From Peptoniphilus catoniae (GTDB lineage Bacteria; Bacillota; Clostridia; Tissierellales; Peptoniphilaceae): a DNA stretch of 64,000 nt. Within the stretch, counting starts at the first letter, position 1, and each line of letters begins with the position of its first letter. The translations under genes and the position numbers were made by a program. Positions 63,439 through 64,000 of the stretch are shown in pieces. The notes beneath the pieces were generated by a model that saw nothing but the letters and a program-made list of their open reading frames with translations, was not told where the DNA came from and made no database searches. The stretch lies in assembly GCF_901447155.2 (NCBI RefSeq), contig NZ_LR588414.1, forward strand, positions 329,363-393,362, written 5' to 3'.

Positions 63439-64000
63439 TTACTTATCAAGATCAAGTCTTCCGGCAAAGTATCCGTCAGCTCCATATAAAGCAACACAAG
63501 GATTGTTACCGGTAACCCTATCTTTAACTACAATTGTAGTGCAAAGGGCATCTGAAAACTTATAGAATAAGGAGTCATGTCCTACACAAAGCCCCATTAC
63601 TATATTAAATTCAGTGCCGGCCTTGTTAAGTAGTTTTGCTTGAGCAACAGGATTGCACATTGGTTCATATTCCCCCGGAGATATTTTATTTTCTTCAAGA
63701 AGTCCTGCATAAGTTTTATCAACACCGCCGGTTTTACACATAGCTGAAGTGAGCTCTATTCCATTATCCTTAAAGATCTTAGTTAAAATTTTCGCTTCTT
63801 TAATAAAGCCTCCGCAAAAAGCAAGACCCACTTTTTTAAACTTCATTCTGTCAATTAAGACCATAGTTTCTTTGACTCTTGGCCAAATAGCATACCCATC
63901 TCTTTCTATTAGGGTACTGGTTTTATAAAATTTGTTATATTTTTCAGACCTTACTACCTCAAGAGCTTCCTTATAAACTTCATCATCAACCATGGGACAG
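63439..64000 (-). CDS. DUF1847 family protein, 5' end outside the window
   Basis: About 187 residues visible. Conserved H-D-S-L-F with the preceding G-L-C-V-G, C-N-P-V-A-Q-A-K-L-L, and I-V-V-K-D-R-V-T-G-N-N-P motifs identify DUF1847. The frame stays open to the right edge and reads Cys-Pro before the ATG at 63993, as in the C-P just after the N-terminal Cys-rich motif of the family, so the true start lies beyond the window. Several conserved Cys suggest metal or redox chemistry; function unknown. Confidence 0.88.
   Translation of the reverse strand, partial: CPMVDDEVYKEALEVVRSEKYNKFYKTSTLIERDGYAIWPRVKETMVLIDRMKFKKVGLAFCGGFIKEAKILTKIFKDNGIELTSAMCKTGGVDKTYAGLLEENKISPGEYEPMCNPVAQAKLLNKAGTEFNIVMGLCVGHDSLFYKFSDALCTTIVVKDRVTGNNPCVALYGADGYFAGRLDLDK

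Overview
The window is a contiguous piece of a low-GC, Gram-positive (Firmicutes) chromosome. Several features point to an anaerobic coccus of the Peptoniphilaceae/Tissierellia type: an Rnf complex in the clostridial order C-D-G-E-A-B, S-layer-homology (SLH) surface proteins, an IspH-ribosomal protein S1 fusion, a CD1247-type acidic protein, and strong AT bias. This placement is inferred from gene content; no 16S rRNA is present.

Region 1 (1-12.6 kb) is accessory. It starts with the 3' end of a phosphoenolpyruvate-hydrolase-family gene, followed immediately by the decayed N-terminal part of a serine recombinase and a small coding relic. Then come a 2018-residue SLH surface protein with Rib-like, Ig-like and calcium-binding (TSP3-type) repeats, an orphan helical protein whose C-terminus carries a HEPN-like R-x4-H motif, and a second SLH protein with InlB-type repeats. 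Both SLH proteins end in the same tail.

Region 2 (12.7-19.1 kb) is metabolic: a LOG-family phosphoribohydrolase, then a four-gene operon (two membrane proteins, glutaminase, AbgB-like M20 amidohydrolase) that looks like an uptake and hydrolysis module for a glutamine or glutamate conjugate. An XRE-type membrane regulator and a broken DUF445 gene follow.

Region 3 (19.2-24.2 kb) holds exonuclease III, coaE and polA, with two tRNA-Leu genes (GAG and CAA anticodons).

Region 4 (24.4-36.3 kb) holds the complete rnfCDGEAB operon, a NusG-domain-II protein and a Gx-type transporter, maf, radC, and a minimal RNase E/G. It ends in a compact type IV filament cluster whose order, sizes and prepilin motifs match the minor pseudopilins H-I-J-K behind a PilO-like protein, with no motor, platform protein or peptidase nearby.

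Region 5 (36.3-64 kb) is a dense housekeeping block on the + strand: efp, yqhY-nusB-xseAB-ispA-tlyA-recN, nucleoside salvage, an M50 protease, scpAB-rluB-mnmM, cmk-plsC-ispH/S1, ybaK, a small SLH protein, tcdA, pcrA-ligA and gatCAB. A DUF1847 gene on the - strand runs off the right edge.

Functionally, glutamine/glutamate release and amino-acid fermentation would supply reduced ferredoxin to Rnf, which builds the ion gradient. The SLH proteins and the pilus-like tip genes form the cell-surface layer. Many starts were moved to an internal ATG or TTG because ribosome-binding-site spacing favoured it; each such case is noted.
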